A stretch of 42,244 nucleotides of DNA from Paracoccaceae bacterium (GCA_002683685.1 NYTV01000107.1:1-42244), one strand, 5' to 3'; positions 24,591-33,449 are shown, numbered from the stretch's first letter. Notes: generated by a model not told the origin, from the letters alone. Numbers and translations: made by a program.

Positions 24591-26099
24591 ATGTCCGCGT
24601 TGAATCAAAATATTGAAAAACTCAATGGCCATTTGGCGCGTTACCGGCGCGAGGGTATCTTGCACCGGATCGCAGGTTCAGATCATGCCGGCGGCGGCGG
24701 TGTCTTTGAAACTCTTTCGCCCGTGGATAAATCCAGAATCTGCCAAGTGGCGCGCGGCGATGCTGGCGATATTGATAAGGCAGCCAAAGCGGCTAAGGCG
24801 GCATTTCCAGCATGGCGCGATATGCCCGCCAAACAGCGCAAGTCAATCTTGATCAAAATTGCCGAGGGTATTGAAGCCCGCGCCGAAGAGATTGCGCTCT
24901 GCGAATGCTGGGATACCGGCCAGGCCTGGCGTTTCATGTCAAAAGCGGCCATTCGCGGGGCGGAGAATTTTCGCTATTTTGCCGATCAAGTCGAAGCCGC
25001 TCGAGATGGGCAGCATTTGCAATCAGCCACATTGATAAATATCACCACACGGGTGCCAATTGGCCCAGTGGGCGTGATCACCCCTTGGAACACGCCCTTT
25101 ATGCTCTCTACATGGAAAATTGCCCCCGCCCTCGCAGCTGGTTGCACCGTGGTGCATAAGCCCGCAGAGGCCTCCCCACTTACGGCCCGGATCTTGGTCG
25201 AAATTGCAGAACAGGCCGGCCTACCTCCCGGTGTGTTGAACACGGTGCAAGGTTATGGCGAAGATGCCGGCAAGGCGCTTACGGAACATCCTGATATCAA
25301 GGCCATCGCTTTTGTGGGGGAAAGCCGCACGGGTTCGATGATTACCAAGCAAGGCGCAGATACGCTAAAGCGGACACATTTTGAATTGGGCGGCAAAAAT
25401 CCAGTAATCGTCTTTGAAGATGCCGATTTGGAACGTGCTTTGGACGCGGTGATCTTCATGATCTATTCCATCAATGGCGAAAGGTGCACCTCCTCCTCAC
25501 GGCTTTTGGTCCATGAGACCATCAAGGATGCTTTTGAAGCCCGGTTGATTGAACGGGTCAATAATATCAAGGTCGGCCACCCGCTGGATCCAGCCACTGA
25601 AATCGGCCCGCTGATCAGCCAAGAGCACTTTGCCAAGGTCACCTCCTATTTCGACATCGCCAAAACGGATGGGGCCAAAGTGGCCGCTGGTGGGTACATC
25701 CTTGGGGATACCGGATATTTCATCCGCCCAACCCTCTTTACCGAGGCGCATAATCGCATGCGGATTGCCCAAGAAGAGATTTTCGGCCCGGTTCTGACCT
25801 CGGTTTCATTTGCCAATGAAGAAGAAGCCCTTCAAATTGCAAATGATACGCCCTACGGGCTAACTGGCTATCTGTGGACCAACGACCTCACCCGCGCGCT
25901 GCGTTTTACAGACAAGCTTGAAGCGGGCATGATCTGGGTGAATAGCGAAAACGTCAGGCACCTGCCCACCCCCTTTGGTGGCGTCAAAGCCAGCGGCATT
26001 GGCCGCGATGGTGGCGATTGGAGTTTTGAATTTTATATGGAGCAAAAGCACATCGGCTTTGCCACCGGAGCCCATAAAATGTCACGCCTTGGCGTCTGA
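24591..26099 (+). CDS. hpaE: 5-carboxymethyl-2-hydroxymuconate semialdehyde dehydrogenase
   Basis: 502 residues in the aldehyde dehydrogenase fold: cofactor motif GVITPWNTPFMLSTWKIAPALAAGCTVVHKPAE, FVGESRTGS, catalytic Glu in FELGGKNPV and catalytic Cys in NGERCTSSSRLLV. The HpaE assignment rests on the overall pattern and on the next gene, the extradiol dioxygenase HpaD, whose ring-cleavage product is its substrate. It oxidises the semialdehyde with NAD. It begins 119 bp from the HpaR-like gene and 23 bp before hpaD. The remaining genes of the pathway (isomerase/decarboxylase hpaG, hpaF, hydratase hpaH, aldolase hpaI) are not in this window. Confidence 0.88.
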   Translation: MSALNQNIEKLNGHLARYRREGILHRIAGSDHAGGGGVFETLSPVDKSRICQVARGDAGDIDKAAKAAKAAFPAWRDMPAKQRKSILIKIAEGIEARAEEIALCECWDTGQAWRFMSKAAIRGAENFRYFADQVEAARDGQHLQSATLINITTRVPIGPVGVITPWNTPFMLSTWKIAPALAAGCTVVHKPAEASPLTARILVEIAEQAGLPPGVLNTVQGYGEDAGKALTEHPDIKAIAFVGESRTGSMITKQGADTLKRTHFELGGKNPVIVFEDADLERALDAVIFMIYSINGERCTSSSRLLVHETIKDAFEARLIERVNNIKVGHPLDPATEIGPLISQEHFAKVTSYFDIAKTDGAKVAAGGYILGDTGYFIRPTLFTEAHNRMRIAQEEIFGPVLTSVSFANEEEALQIANDTPYGLTGYLWTNDLTRALRFTDKLEAGMIWVNSENVRHLPTPFGGVKASGIGRDGGDWSFEFYMEQKHIGFATGAHKMSRLGV

Positions 26100-26122
26100 C
26101 CACAGAAATAAAGGAGCCCAAA

Positions 26123-27106
26123 ATGCCAGTTCCCAGCCCAAACCTTTACCCAAGCTTCAACACGGTCCGCCTCAGCCATGCCTGCCTCAACGTCGCGGAT
26201 TTAGACCGCTCAAAGGTATTTTACACGGAAATTCTGGGTCTGCATGTCTCCGATGAAACAGAGGGTCATGTCTATCTACGTGCCATGGAAGAACGCGGTC
26301 ATCACAGCGTGATTTTGCAAAAATCTGATGATCCCGGCACGATGGAGGTTATAAGCTTCAAAACCTATGATGAGGAAGATTTGGATCGGGCCGAAGCGGA
26401 GTTTCGTGCCAAAGGTCGCCTCACGCAATGGGTTGAACGTCCCTATCAGGGTCGCACTTTGCTGACGTCTGACAATATTGGAATACCTTTAGAATTTTAT
26501 CACAAAATGGATCGCCTGCCCTCTCTACACCAAAAATTTGCACTCTATCGTGGCGTGAAGCCCTTGAGAATTGACCATTTCAACTGCTTTTCGCCCGATG
26601 TTGACGCCTCAGTAGCGTTTTACAATGATCTTGGCTTTCGGGTGACCGAATATACCGAGGATGAAGCGAGCGGAAAACTATGGGCCGCATGGATGCATCG
26701 CAAAGGCGGCGTGCATGATATGGCCTTCACCAATGGGCGCGGGCCTCGGATGCACCATATCGCGTTTTGGGTGCCAACACCGCTGAATATTATTGACCTG
26801 CTCGATCTCATGGCCACCACTGGTTATGTCAGCAACATCGAACGCGGACCCGGGCGGCACGGGATTTCAAACGCTTTTTTCCTTTATATTTTAGATCCCG
26901 ATGGACATCGCATTGAAATATATTGCTCCGATTATCAAACCGTGGACCCCGATCATGAGCCAATCAAATGGGACCTCAAAGATCCGCAACGGCAAACCCT
27001 ATGGGGTATGGCGGCACCAAAAAGCTGGTTTGAGCATGGCACAGAGTTCATAGGAGTGGCGCCGCGCGAGAGCGCCTTAAATGCCACACCGATCATCGCG
27101 CCATAA
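26123..27106 (+). CDS. hpaD: 3,4-dihydroxyphenylacetate 2,3-dioxygenase (type I extradiol)
   Basis: 327 residues made of two vicinal-oxygen-chelate modules. The C-terminal module holds the metal triad: H152 (RIDHFNCF), H211/H212 (RMHHIAFW) and E265 (HRIEIY). The acid-base H246 (GRHGIS) and Tyr255 of known homoprotocatechuate dioxygenases are also present. It opens the homoprotocatechuate ring by meta cleavage with Fe(II) or Mn(II). AAGGAG 7 bp before ATG 26123 supports the start. It is the last gene of the hpaE-hpaD pair and meets pcaB tail to tail with only 10 bp between stops. Confidence 0.92.
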   Translation: MPVPSPNLYPSFNTVRLSHACLNVADLDRSKVFYTEILGLHVSDETEGHVYLRAMEERGHHSVILQKSDDPGTMEVISFKTYDEEDLDRAEAEFRAKGRLTQWVERPYQGRTLLTSDNIGIPLEFYHKMDRLPSLHQKFALYRGVKPLRIDHFNCFSPDVDASVAFYNDLGFRVTEYTEDEASGKLWAAWMHRKGGVHDMAFTNGRGPRMHHIAFWVPTPLNIIDLLDLMATTGYVSNIERGPGRHGISNAFFLYILDPDGHRIEIYCSDYQTVDPDHEPIKWDLKDPQRQTLWGMAAPKSWFEHGTEFIGVAPRESALNATPIIAP

Positions 27107-27116
27107 GGGCGTGGGC

Positions 27117-28121
27117 TCAAACGCCGATTTTTTCAACTTGGGCCAGTAGCTCTTGTGCCACCCCGAGCCCCCTGGCCGTGCTGTGCAGCATCGCAGGCAA
27201 AATCATCCATTCCAGCGCCCAGGCCGCCCCAGAGCGTTCTTGCTCGTGGATCAAAGCCTGATGCATCCCACCAAGCTGTGCAGCATTATAGCGCGATAGC
27301 GTGACCAATACCTCCGCTAAAATCGGGTTTTGTTTATGGGGCATAGCCGAGGACGCCCCCCCGCCGCGCAAGCGCATCTCGTCTACGCCTTGCTGCGTCA
27401 TGAGCGAGATATCCATGCCTATTTTGCCCAAGCTGCCAGACACCAGCGACAACCAACTGGCCAATTCGCCAAATCCATCGCGCATGGCGTGCCAGCTTTT
27501 GTCTGGCGCTGCCAAGCCCAACTGCGCGGCAAGAGAAGCCCCGTCTGAGCCAAGCCCCACTGGGCCGCCACATTGCACGCTCAACACGCGAGTCGAAAGT
27601 TCATCGAGCCGCTCGAGATGGCGCGCCAAGGGCATGCGCCAAGTGGCAATGCGATCTGCAACAGTTATCTCAAGCGCGGCCTGCATACGCGTGCGCCCCA
27701 TCAAGGCAGCCGCGCCATGCGTTTGTGTCAATTGCTCCAGATCTTTTTGTAAAGCGATCAACCTTTGTCGCAAGATCGGCAAAATATCCTTCAAAGACAA
27801 AACAAGGGCCGTATCCATCACATCTTGGCTCGTCAGCCCTTGATGGATGTCCCCATGTAGGTCGGGCGAGATCTGCGCTTTCAGGCAGCACACCAACTGA
27901 GGAACTGGCAGGCCGTCCATGGCCGTGCCCTCTGCCAGATCTTCCTTGCGGATCTGAGCGGCCTCAATCGCGCAGGCCGCACGCTCATTGCCCGATGACC
28001 GGCTGTGAGCGGCTTCAATGCGCAGCATATGCGCCAATTGCACCTCAGCAGACAAATGCTCCGCGACGAGCTTGTCTCCAAACAGCCCTGTCATCCAGCT
28101 ATGATCGAATACCGATGTCAT
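27117..28121 (-). CDS. pcaB: 3-carboxy-cis,cis-muconate cycloisomerase
   Basis: 334 residues of the fumarase/aspartase superfamily, with the signature GGASSAMPHKQNP near 250-262 and the substrate-loop sequence GLTSQDVMDTAL near 95-106. It lactonises 3-carboxymuconate to 4-carboxymuconolactone in the protocatechuate ortho pathway. It is the last gene of the leftward operon and overlaps the DUF849 gene by 4 bp. It is shorter than many PcaB proteins (about 350-450), mainly at the C-terminus, but all active-site segments are present. Confidence 0.9.
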   Translation of the reverse strand: MTSVFDHSWMTGLFGDKLVAEHLSAEVQLAHMLRIEAAHSRSSGNERAACAIEAAQIRKEDLAEGTAMDGLPVPQLVCCLKAQISPDLHGDIHQGLTSQDVMDTALVLSLKDILPILRQRLIALQKDLEQLTQTHGAAALMGRTRMQAALEITVADRIATWRMPLARHLERLDELSTRVLSVQCGGPVGLGSDGASLAAQLGLAAPDKSWHAMRDGFGELASWLSLVSGSLGKIGMDISLMTQQGVDEMRLRGGGASSAMPHKQNPILAEVLVTLSRYNAAQLGGMHQALIHEQERSGAAWALEWMILPAMLHSTARGLGVAQELLAQVEKIGV

Positions 28122-28960
28122 GCGGCCCGCAAGCCGAGAATTTGGCGCGCCTGCGCCGGACTTGCGACCGGGCGTTCATAGCGGCTGCAAAGTTCAGCGG
28201 CACGGGCGATCAAAGCTGCATTCGAGGGGGCCAGAGTGCTGCGGTTGAGGCGCACATTATCCTCCAGCCCAGCGCGGGTATGGCCGCCTGCCGCGATGGC
28301 CCATTCATTCACAACCAATTGATTGGGCCCGATACCCGCCGCGCACCACTCAGCTTGCGGCGCGCGCGCGTGCATCTGCGCAACATAAAAATCAAAAACG
28401 GCACAATCTGCCGGCATGGCATTTTTCACGCCCATGACAAATTGCACATAAAGTTTGCCGAATAGCTTGCCCTCGTCATGCAGGCGCACCGCTTGCAAGA
28501 CGTGCGAAAGATCAAAGGCTTCAATCTCCGGCACCACTTCATATTTTTGCATTTCACTGGCCAGCCAAGCGACCAAATCTGGCGGATTCTCATACACGCG
28601 CGTGGGAAAGTTATTTGAGCCAACAGAAAGTGAGGCCATATCCGGTCTCAAAGACAACATTCCGCCGCGCTCTTGCCCCGCGCCAGAACGGCCCCCGGTT
28701 GAAAACTGAATGATGACCTCCGGGCAATACCGGTTTAGCTCTTCTTGCAGGCGCGCGAATTTTTCTGGATCGCTGCTTGGTGTTTCATCGGCATTGCGCA
28801 CATGGGCATGAATAATTGAAGCCCCCGCCTCCACGGCCGCCAAACTGCTCTCAACCTGCTCAGAAATACTGATCGGCACAGCTGGGTTGGCCACTTTTGT
28901 CGGCACCGAACCAGTGATGGCGCAGCACAAGATACAGGGCTTATTGTGCAGATCAGACAT
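28118..28960 (-). CDS. DUF849 / BKACE-family beta-keto acid cleavage enzyme
   Basis: 280 residues. The Zn-binding HAHVRN (H51, H53), the TIM-barrel strands IIQFSTGG and VPEIEAFDLSH, and the C-terminal EDNVRL segment identify the beta-keto acid cleavage family (founding member Kce, 3-keto-5-aminohexanoate cleavage). These enzymes react a beta-keto acid with acetyl-CoA to give acetoacetate and an acyl-CoA. It lies between pcaG and pcaB with overlaps of 8 and 4 bp, so its likely substrate is beta-ketoadipate, giving succinyl-CoA plus acetoacetate. That would replace PcaIJ and PcaF. The substrate assignment is inference from position. Confidence 0.88.
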   Translation of the reverse strand: MSDLHNKPCILCCAITGSVPTKVANPAVPISISEQVESSLAAVEAGASIIHAHVRNADETPSSDPEKFARLQEELNRYCPEVIIQFSTGGRSGAGQERGGMLSLRPDMASLSVGSNNFPTRVYENPPDLVAWLASEMQKYEVVPEIEAFDLSHVLQAVRLHDEGKLFGKLYVQFVMGVKNAMPADCAVFDFYVAQMHARAPQAEWCAAGIGPNQLVVNEWAIAAGGHTRAGLEDNVRLNRSTLAPSNAALIARAAELCSRYERPVASPAQARQILGLRAA

Positions 28961-29513
28961 TTATAAACACCGTTTCCTTGTCACCTTGCAGGTGAATATC
29001 GAAGATATAACCGTCGTCACCAGATCTTTGGGCTATCAAGGTAGATCGGCGGCCGGGATCTTTAATGGCCACTAGGATCGGATCTTGCCCTTGGGGGAGA
29101 TCGTCAAAATAGATCCTTGTGTGCAGACCCAAATTAATCCCACGCGCCACAACCCAAACCTTCACATGGGCGGCCTCTTCACCTGAGGCGGCGGGGAGAA
29201 GTGTTTCCAATCGGTAACGGCCCGCCTCAGCATCCACCGCTCGGCGGGCCCAGCCGCCAGATGGGCCATTGGCACCATAGCGGCCCGTGGCATCTGCCTG
29301 CCAAAACTCAAGCATGGCATCCAAAACAGGATCACCGGCCCCGTCAAAGACTTGCCCCGAAATGACTATTTTTTGGCCCGGGACATTGGGCGGAAAAATA
29401 TCCGCGCCCAAATCACAGCCACCATACATATTTTCCAACCCAGCGACGCTGGCAGTACAGCCGATATGAACATAGGGACCGGCGGTTTGAGATGCGCTTT
29501 GCGAGTGGGACAT
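28953..29513 (-). CDS. pcaG: Protocatechuate 3,4-dioxygenase, alpha subunit
   Basis: 186 residues. It has the alpha-subunit N-terminal motif QTAGPYVHIG and the intradiol core VISGQVFDGAGDPVLDAMLEFWQADATGRYG. The alpha chain lacks the iron but forms the active-site pocket with PcaH. The start is ATG 29513, which overlaps the pcaH stop by one base (TGATG); a TTG three bases earlier is less likely. Together the two subunits open protocatechuate to 3-carboxy-cis,cis-muconate. Confidence 0.95.
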   Translation of the reverse strand: MSHSQSASQTAGPYVHIGCTASVAGLENMYGGCDLGADIFPPNVPGQKIVISGQVFDGAGDPVLDAMLEFWQADATGRYGANGPSGGWARRAVDAEAGRYRLETLLPAASGEEAAHVKVWVVARGINLGLHTRIYFDDLPQGQDPILVAIKDPGRRSTLIAQRSGDDGYIFDIHLQGDKETVFINV

Positions 29514-30241
29514 CAATTGCCCTCCAACTTATTTTCAAACAGGGTGCAGCCGCGGCCACGCAAAACAATATCAAAACGGAACGCCCGAAACTGCATCGGC
29601 ACCGTATGCTCCATATCCAACCGCGCGGTGAGCCGCTCAATCGCCTTTGGGTCCGGGATGGTTTGAACGATCGGGCAAAGCTGAATATGCGGGTCACCTT
29701 CGAAATACATCTGCGTGATCAACCGCTGCGCCCAGCCTTGGCCAAAGCAGCTGAAATGAATATGCGCTGGCCGCCAATCATTGCCACCGTTAGGCCAGGG
29801 ATAAGGGCCAGGCCGAACAGTGCGGAAAGAAAAATAGCCCATCTCATCGGTGATAGTCCGGCCACAACCGCCAAAATTCGGATCTAAAGGCGCCAGATAG
29901 CTGTCTTTTTTATGACGATAACGCCCGCCAGCATTGGCCTGCCAAAATTCCAGCAAAGCCTCTGGCACCGGCCGCGCATTTTCATCCAGCAGGTAACCAT
30001 GCACCATGATTTGCTCGCCAATGGCCGCTGCGCCCGGCGCGGCATAATTGATGATCAAATTATTATCATTCGGACCGATGACGTCTTGCCCGAAGGCCGG
30101 CCCAGCCAACTCCCCCGCGCCTTGTTCGAGGCTCAACAGCTTGTGGTGTGGCGCGCGCAGACGCGAAGAACGATAATCTGGGGTCAAGGCGGGCGGCTGT
30201 AGGCTCATATCCTGCGAGTTAAAGGGGCCGTTGTCGCTCAC
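29513..30241 (-). CDS. pcaH: Protocatechuate 3,4-dioxygenase, beta subunit
   Basis: 242 residues. The four Fe(III) ligands fall at Tyr108 (GGRYRHKKD), Tyr147 (RPGPYPWPN), His160 and His162 (RPAHIHFS), the same numbering as the Pseudomonas putida enzyme, and the active-site Arg157 is present. It carries the catalytic iron of the intradiol dioxygenase. Its start overlaps the pcaC stop by 4 bp. Confidence 0.96.
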   Translation of the reverse strand: MSDNGPFNSQDMSLQPPALTPDYRSSRLRAPHHKLLSLEQGAGELAGPAFGQDVIGPNDNNLIINYAAPGAAAIGEQIMVHGYLLDENARPVPEALLEFWQANAGGRYRHKKDSYLAPLDPNFGGCGRTITDEMGYFSFRTVRPGPYPWPNGGNDWRPAHIHFSCFGQGWAQRLITQMYFEGDPHIQLCPIVQTIPDPKAIERLTARLDMEHTVPMQFRAFRFDIVLRGRGCTLFENKLEGN

Positions 30242-30624
30242 GAAGCATCCTCCATTTCGGCAAAGGTTTGCTCGGCAATTTTAATCGCGTGGTTGGCCGT
30301 CGGCACGCCTGCATAAATGGCAACATGCAAGATCAGCTCTTGTATATCTTCGCGGCTTGCACCTGTGTTGGCAGTGGCGCGGATGTGCATCGCGACCTCA
30401 TCCCAATGCCCCTGGGCGCAGAGCAACGCCAGGGTGACAATCGAACGCTGCCGGTGATCCCAGGTTGGCCGCGACCAGACATGACCCCAGGCAGCTTCGG
30501 TGATTAACTCTTGGAAAGGGGCGTCAAACGCGGATGTCTGTGCCTTCGCACGCGCAACATGCGCCTCTCCCAGGACAGTGCGCCGCGTGGCCAACCCCTC
30601 CTCATGCCGTTTTGACGTTGTCAT
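30238..30624 (-). CDS. pcaC: 4-carboxymuconolactone decarboxylase
   Basis: 128 residues, the usual size of this AhpD-like helical enzyme. Recognisable segments are EAAWGHVWSRPTWDHRQRSIVTLALL and the helix IQELILHVAIYAGVPTA. It decarboxylates 4-carboxymuconolactone to 3-oxoadipate enol-lactone. It is the first gene of the visible operon. In many Rhodobacterales pcaQ and pcaD lie just upstream, but neither is seen here. Confidence 0.94.
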   Translation of the reverse strand: MTTSKRHEEGLATRRTVLGEAHVARAKAQTSAFDAPFQELITEAAWGHVWSRPTWDHRQRSIVTLALLCAQGHWDEVAMHIRATANTGASREDIQELILHVAIYAGVPTANHAIKIAEQTFAEMEDAS

Positions 30625-30695
30625 TTGCTAGGCCCTTTGAATGCAGATGCCAGCCATTGCCCATAACACCTGCCCGGCGCATCTTAGAAACTCTT

Positions 30696-30724
30696 ATCAT
30701 GAAAACATATCAAACTGTGGTCAA
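30696..30724 (-). promoter_or_regulatory. Candidate pca operon promoter
   Basis: On the minus strand, TTGACC (30724-30719) and CATGAT (30701-30696) are spaced by 17 bp and point at pcaC. An imperfect dyad ATCACC-N6-GGTAAAT at about 30753-30771 lies at a distance suited to a LysR-type activator such as PcaQ, but it does not match the known PcaQ site well. The rest of 30625-31070 shows no gene. Confidence 0.3.
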
Positions 30725-31070
30725 GCCTATATGGCCAAAAACCAACCCCAAGATCACCGAAATAGGTAAATGCAAAATATTGAGCAAAACACCAAAATTT
30801 GTATGGCTGTTAGTATCTGTAATATACCGATCGGATTTCCTTTCATTGCCGCCTGCCCCTTTGGGCCGAGCTGTATGATCTGCGGAGGGAGGAGCGCAAA
30901 TCCAACCCGGCCCATCCTCGAGCCTGACCCCTTTGAGCTTAAAGCTCGCTTTTGCAGAGGCGTTGAACGGCGCGTGCAAATTATGTGATCCTTTGTGCAG
31001 CGGCCGTATTTTCTTCGTGCTCACAGCCTGACTATGCCATTGCCCAGGCAATCACAGGTGAGCTCAGCGC

Positions 31071-31577
31071 ATGGCACAGATCATTATTGTAGATGACGAA
31101 GTTGAAATACTCGCACCACTGGAGCAGATGTTGGCCCAAGAGGGGTATCACGTCAGCGCCTTTTTCTCGGGCCTAGCCGCGCAGGCGCATCTGCACCGGC
31201 ATAGCGCAGATCTGGCAATCTTTGACATTAAAATGCCCGAAATGGATGGGTTTTTGCTCCTGAAGTCCGTTCGGGCGAAAATGCCCAATCTGCCCATCAT
31301 TTTCTTGTCATCCAAGGTGGAGGAGCAAGATCAAATTATAGGCTTCACCCTTGGCGCTGATGATTACATCACCAAACCCTTCAGCAAGCATCTGTTACTG
31401 TTCCGCGTCGCCGCCGTCTTGCGCCGTCATACGGTCGGAACCGGCGTCAATTTGGATGCGCGGGTGTGCAGCGGGGCGCTCACCATTGACCAAGATCGGC
31501 ATTTGGTAACCTGGGCAAATACCGCAGTGGATTTAACGGTGACCGAATGTTTGCTCCTTCTCGCGCTGGCCCGTTAG
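31071..31577 (+). CDS. Response regulator, OmpR/ChvI-like, with truncated DNA-binding domain
   Basis: 168 residues. The receiver domain is complete: acidic pair D8/D9, phosphoacceptor D52 (IFDIKMPEMDG), switch Ser80/Ser81 and K102 (ITKPFS). The winged-helix effector begins at about residue 130 with the usual beta-strands (GALTIDQDRHLVTW) and LTVTECLLLLALAR. It then stops before the recognition helix and wing; ChvI-type proteins run to about 235-245 residues. The stop lies inside the 3' end of the convergent pit gene, consistent with a deletion or rearrangement. No histidine kinase adjoins. It may still be phosphorylated but should not bind DNA in the normal way. Confidence 0.8.
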   Translation: MAQIIIVDDEVEILAPLEQMLAQEGYHVSAFFSGLAAQAHLHRHSADLAIFDIKMPEMDGFLLLKSVRAKMPNLPIIFLSSKVEEQDQIIGFTLGADDYITKPFSKHLLLFRVAAVLRRHTVGTGVNLDARVCSGALTIDQDRHLVTWANTAVDLTVTECLLLLALAR

Positions 31578-33067
31578 CTTGCCCCACCGGTATAGATCGC
31601 AATAACCCAGAAGATTAATGCCGAGATCGTCGCGGCGGCCGGCACCGTGATCACCCATGCGGCGATGATTGTCAGGAAGTGACTGCGGCGCACCAATTTG
31701 CGGCGGCGGCGTTCTTCTCTTGGCCGTTCTACAGCCTGTGGAACGGTCAACCGCGCCCGCTTCATGCGACGCTGTGAGTCCCATTCGCGAAAGAAGCCCA
31801 CACCGAATACGCCGCCCACGGCGATATGCGTTGAACTGACCGGCAGGCCCAACCAGCTGGCGACAATCACAGTAATGGCCGCCGCAAGCGCAACGCAATA
31901 AGCCCGCATCGGATTGAGTTTGGTAATTTGACCGCCGACCATGCGAATCAATTTTGGTCCAAACAAAAACAGGCCAAAGGAAATTCCCAACGCTCCGATG
32001 GCCATTACCCAGAGCGGAATAGACACTGCATCTGCGAAACCGCCTGAGGCCGAAGCCTGTACAATCGCGGCCAGTGGTCCAACCGCATTGGCCACATCAT
32101 TTGCGCCATGGGCAAAACTGAGCAAAGCGGCCGATACGATCAATGGAATGCCAAAGAGTTTTTTCAGCGACTTATTTCGATTCTCCAGCCCTTCGGCTTG
32201 CTTGCGCACAACCGGAATCATAACCACCCAAATGATAACGCCCACTCCAAAGCCAATCATCAAGGCCGAAGAAAAATCGATTTTCATGATTTTCTTAAGG
32301 CCTTTAAGCGCCAGATATACGGAAAATGCACCGCCCATGATCCCAACCAAGACCGGCACCCAAACACGCGCTGCTGCGATTTTATCGTCACGGTAGACAA
32401 TCTTGGTTTTGATGAACCACAGAAATAGGGCGGCAATCAACCCGCCCAAAACCGGAGAAATCACCCAACTGGCCGCGATTTTATACATCGTTGGCCAGTT
32501 CACAGCGGCAAAACCCGCAGCCGCGATGCCTGCGCCCATTACGCCACCCACAACAGAATGCGTGGTCGAAACCGGCGCGCCAACCCATGTGGCCAGATTA
32601 ACCCACAGCGCCGCCGACAAAAGCGCCGCCAGCATTGCCCAGATAAATATAGAGGCGGTTTGCATGCTTTGAGGCGCAATAATTCCCTTTGCGATGGTCG
32701 ACACCACATCGCCCCCCGCGAGCAAGGCGCCAGCACTTTCAAACACCGCTGCAATCGCAATTGCACCGCCCATGGTCAAAGCATTGGCCCCCACTGCGGG
32801 GCCCATGTTATTGGCGACATCATTCGCACCGATGTTCAGCGCCATGTAAGCCCCAAAACCAGCGGCGATCACCACAACAAGCGTATTGCCCGTTTGCCCA
32901 AATAGATAAAACGCAACAAGTCCCGCGACCAGAATAAAGACCAACGACACTCCAAGACCCATCATCGGTCGGGAGGCATATGCCGTTGCCTGCTCTAAAG
33001 TCGAAAAGCGTTTTAAATCTCGATCCAGAGTTTCTAAGTGCCGTTGTTCGAAATCACCCTTAGCCAT
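31574..33067 (-). CDS. pit: Inorganic phosphate transporter, Pit family
   Basis: 497 residues. The two inverted PiT repeats are marked by GANDVANNMGPAVG (about 78-91) and GANDVANAVGPLA (about 320-332), each followed by a VSTTH or VSSTH segment. There are ten to twelve predicted membrane helices. It is a low-affinity, cation-coupled phosphate carrier in the inner membrane. The N-terminal 30 residues form a charged cytoplasmic extension, and a basic loop (MKRARLT...REERRRRKLVRR) precedes the last helix. GAGGA lies before ATG 33067. No Pho box is apparent upstream, which fits constitutive low-affinity transport. It overlaps the truncated response regulator by 4 bp tail to tail. Confidence 0.93.
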   Translation of the reverse strand: MAKGDFEQRHLETLDRDLKRFSTLEQATAYASRPMMGLGVSLVFILVAGLVAFYLFGQTGNTLVVVIAAGFGAYMALNIGANDVANNMGPAVGANALTMGGAIAIAAVFESAGALLAGGDVVSTIAKGIIAPQSMQTASIFIWAMLAALLSAALWVNLATWVGAPVSTTHSVVGGVMGAGIAAAGFAAVNWPTMYKIAASWVISPVLGGLIAALFLWFIKTKIVYRDDKIAAARVWVPVLVGIMGGAFSVYLALKGLKKIMKIDFSSALMIGFGVGVIIWVVMIPVVRKQAEGLENRNKSLKKLFGIPLIVSAALLSFAHGANDVANAVGPLAAIVQASASGGFADAVSIPLWVMAIGALGISFGLFLFGPKLIRMVGGQITKLNPMRAYCVALAAAITVIVASWLGLPVSSTHIAVGGVFGVGFFREWDSQRRMKRARLTVPQAVERPREERRRRKLVRRSHFLTIIAAWVITVPAAATISALIFWVIAIYTGGAS

Positions 33068-33272
33068 TTGAATGCATCCTCGCTATGAACGCGGGTGCGA
33101 TAGCAGCTTCCCATAAATTGCACAAATATTATTGCGCATTTTGTAGTCAATAATTTGTGCCCAGCCAGGTTCCCGCAAATGACGCCCAAATAATGTGCAT
33201 AGGATCCATATCGGTCATCGCTTCGGACCTACCAGGGGAAGTCAAACTTAATTTCCAACTGGCAGCGGGCGC

Positions 33273-33449
33273 TCATTTTCCGTCGCGGGCAGACTTTTCT
33301 TCGCGCGTGAGCTTGTTGTTCCATGTGTTGTTGCTCAAGCCCAGCTCACTAGGCAAGGGCTTGGTCTTTCCAACACTGATTTTCCCGCCTTTGTTCAAAA
33401 ATTCCTGAACAAGTGCATCATCGGTGGTCTCTTTGGGAATATGCTTCAT
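33273..33449 (-). CDS. Small basic hypothetical protein (58 aa)
   Basis: A short ORF from ATG 33449 with an AAGGTGG ribosome-binding site 5 bp upstream. The product is lysine-rich and hydrophilic. It begins MKHIPKETTDDALVQEFLNK, contains GGKISVGKTKPLPSELGLSNNTW and ends in KLTREEKSARDGK. The composition is coding-like and there is no membrane segment. I do not recognise a function. It lies alone between pit and the KdsA stub. Nothing else is supported in 33068-33272. Confidence 0.6.
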   Translation of the reverse strand: MKHIPKETTDDALVQEFLNKGGKISVGKTKPLPSELGLSNNTWNNKLTREEKSARDGK

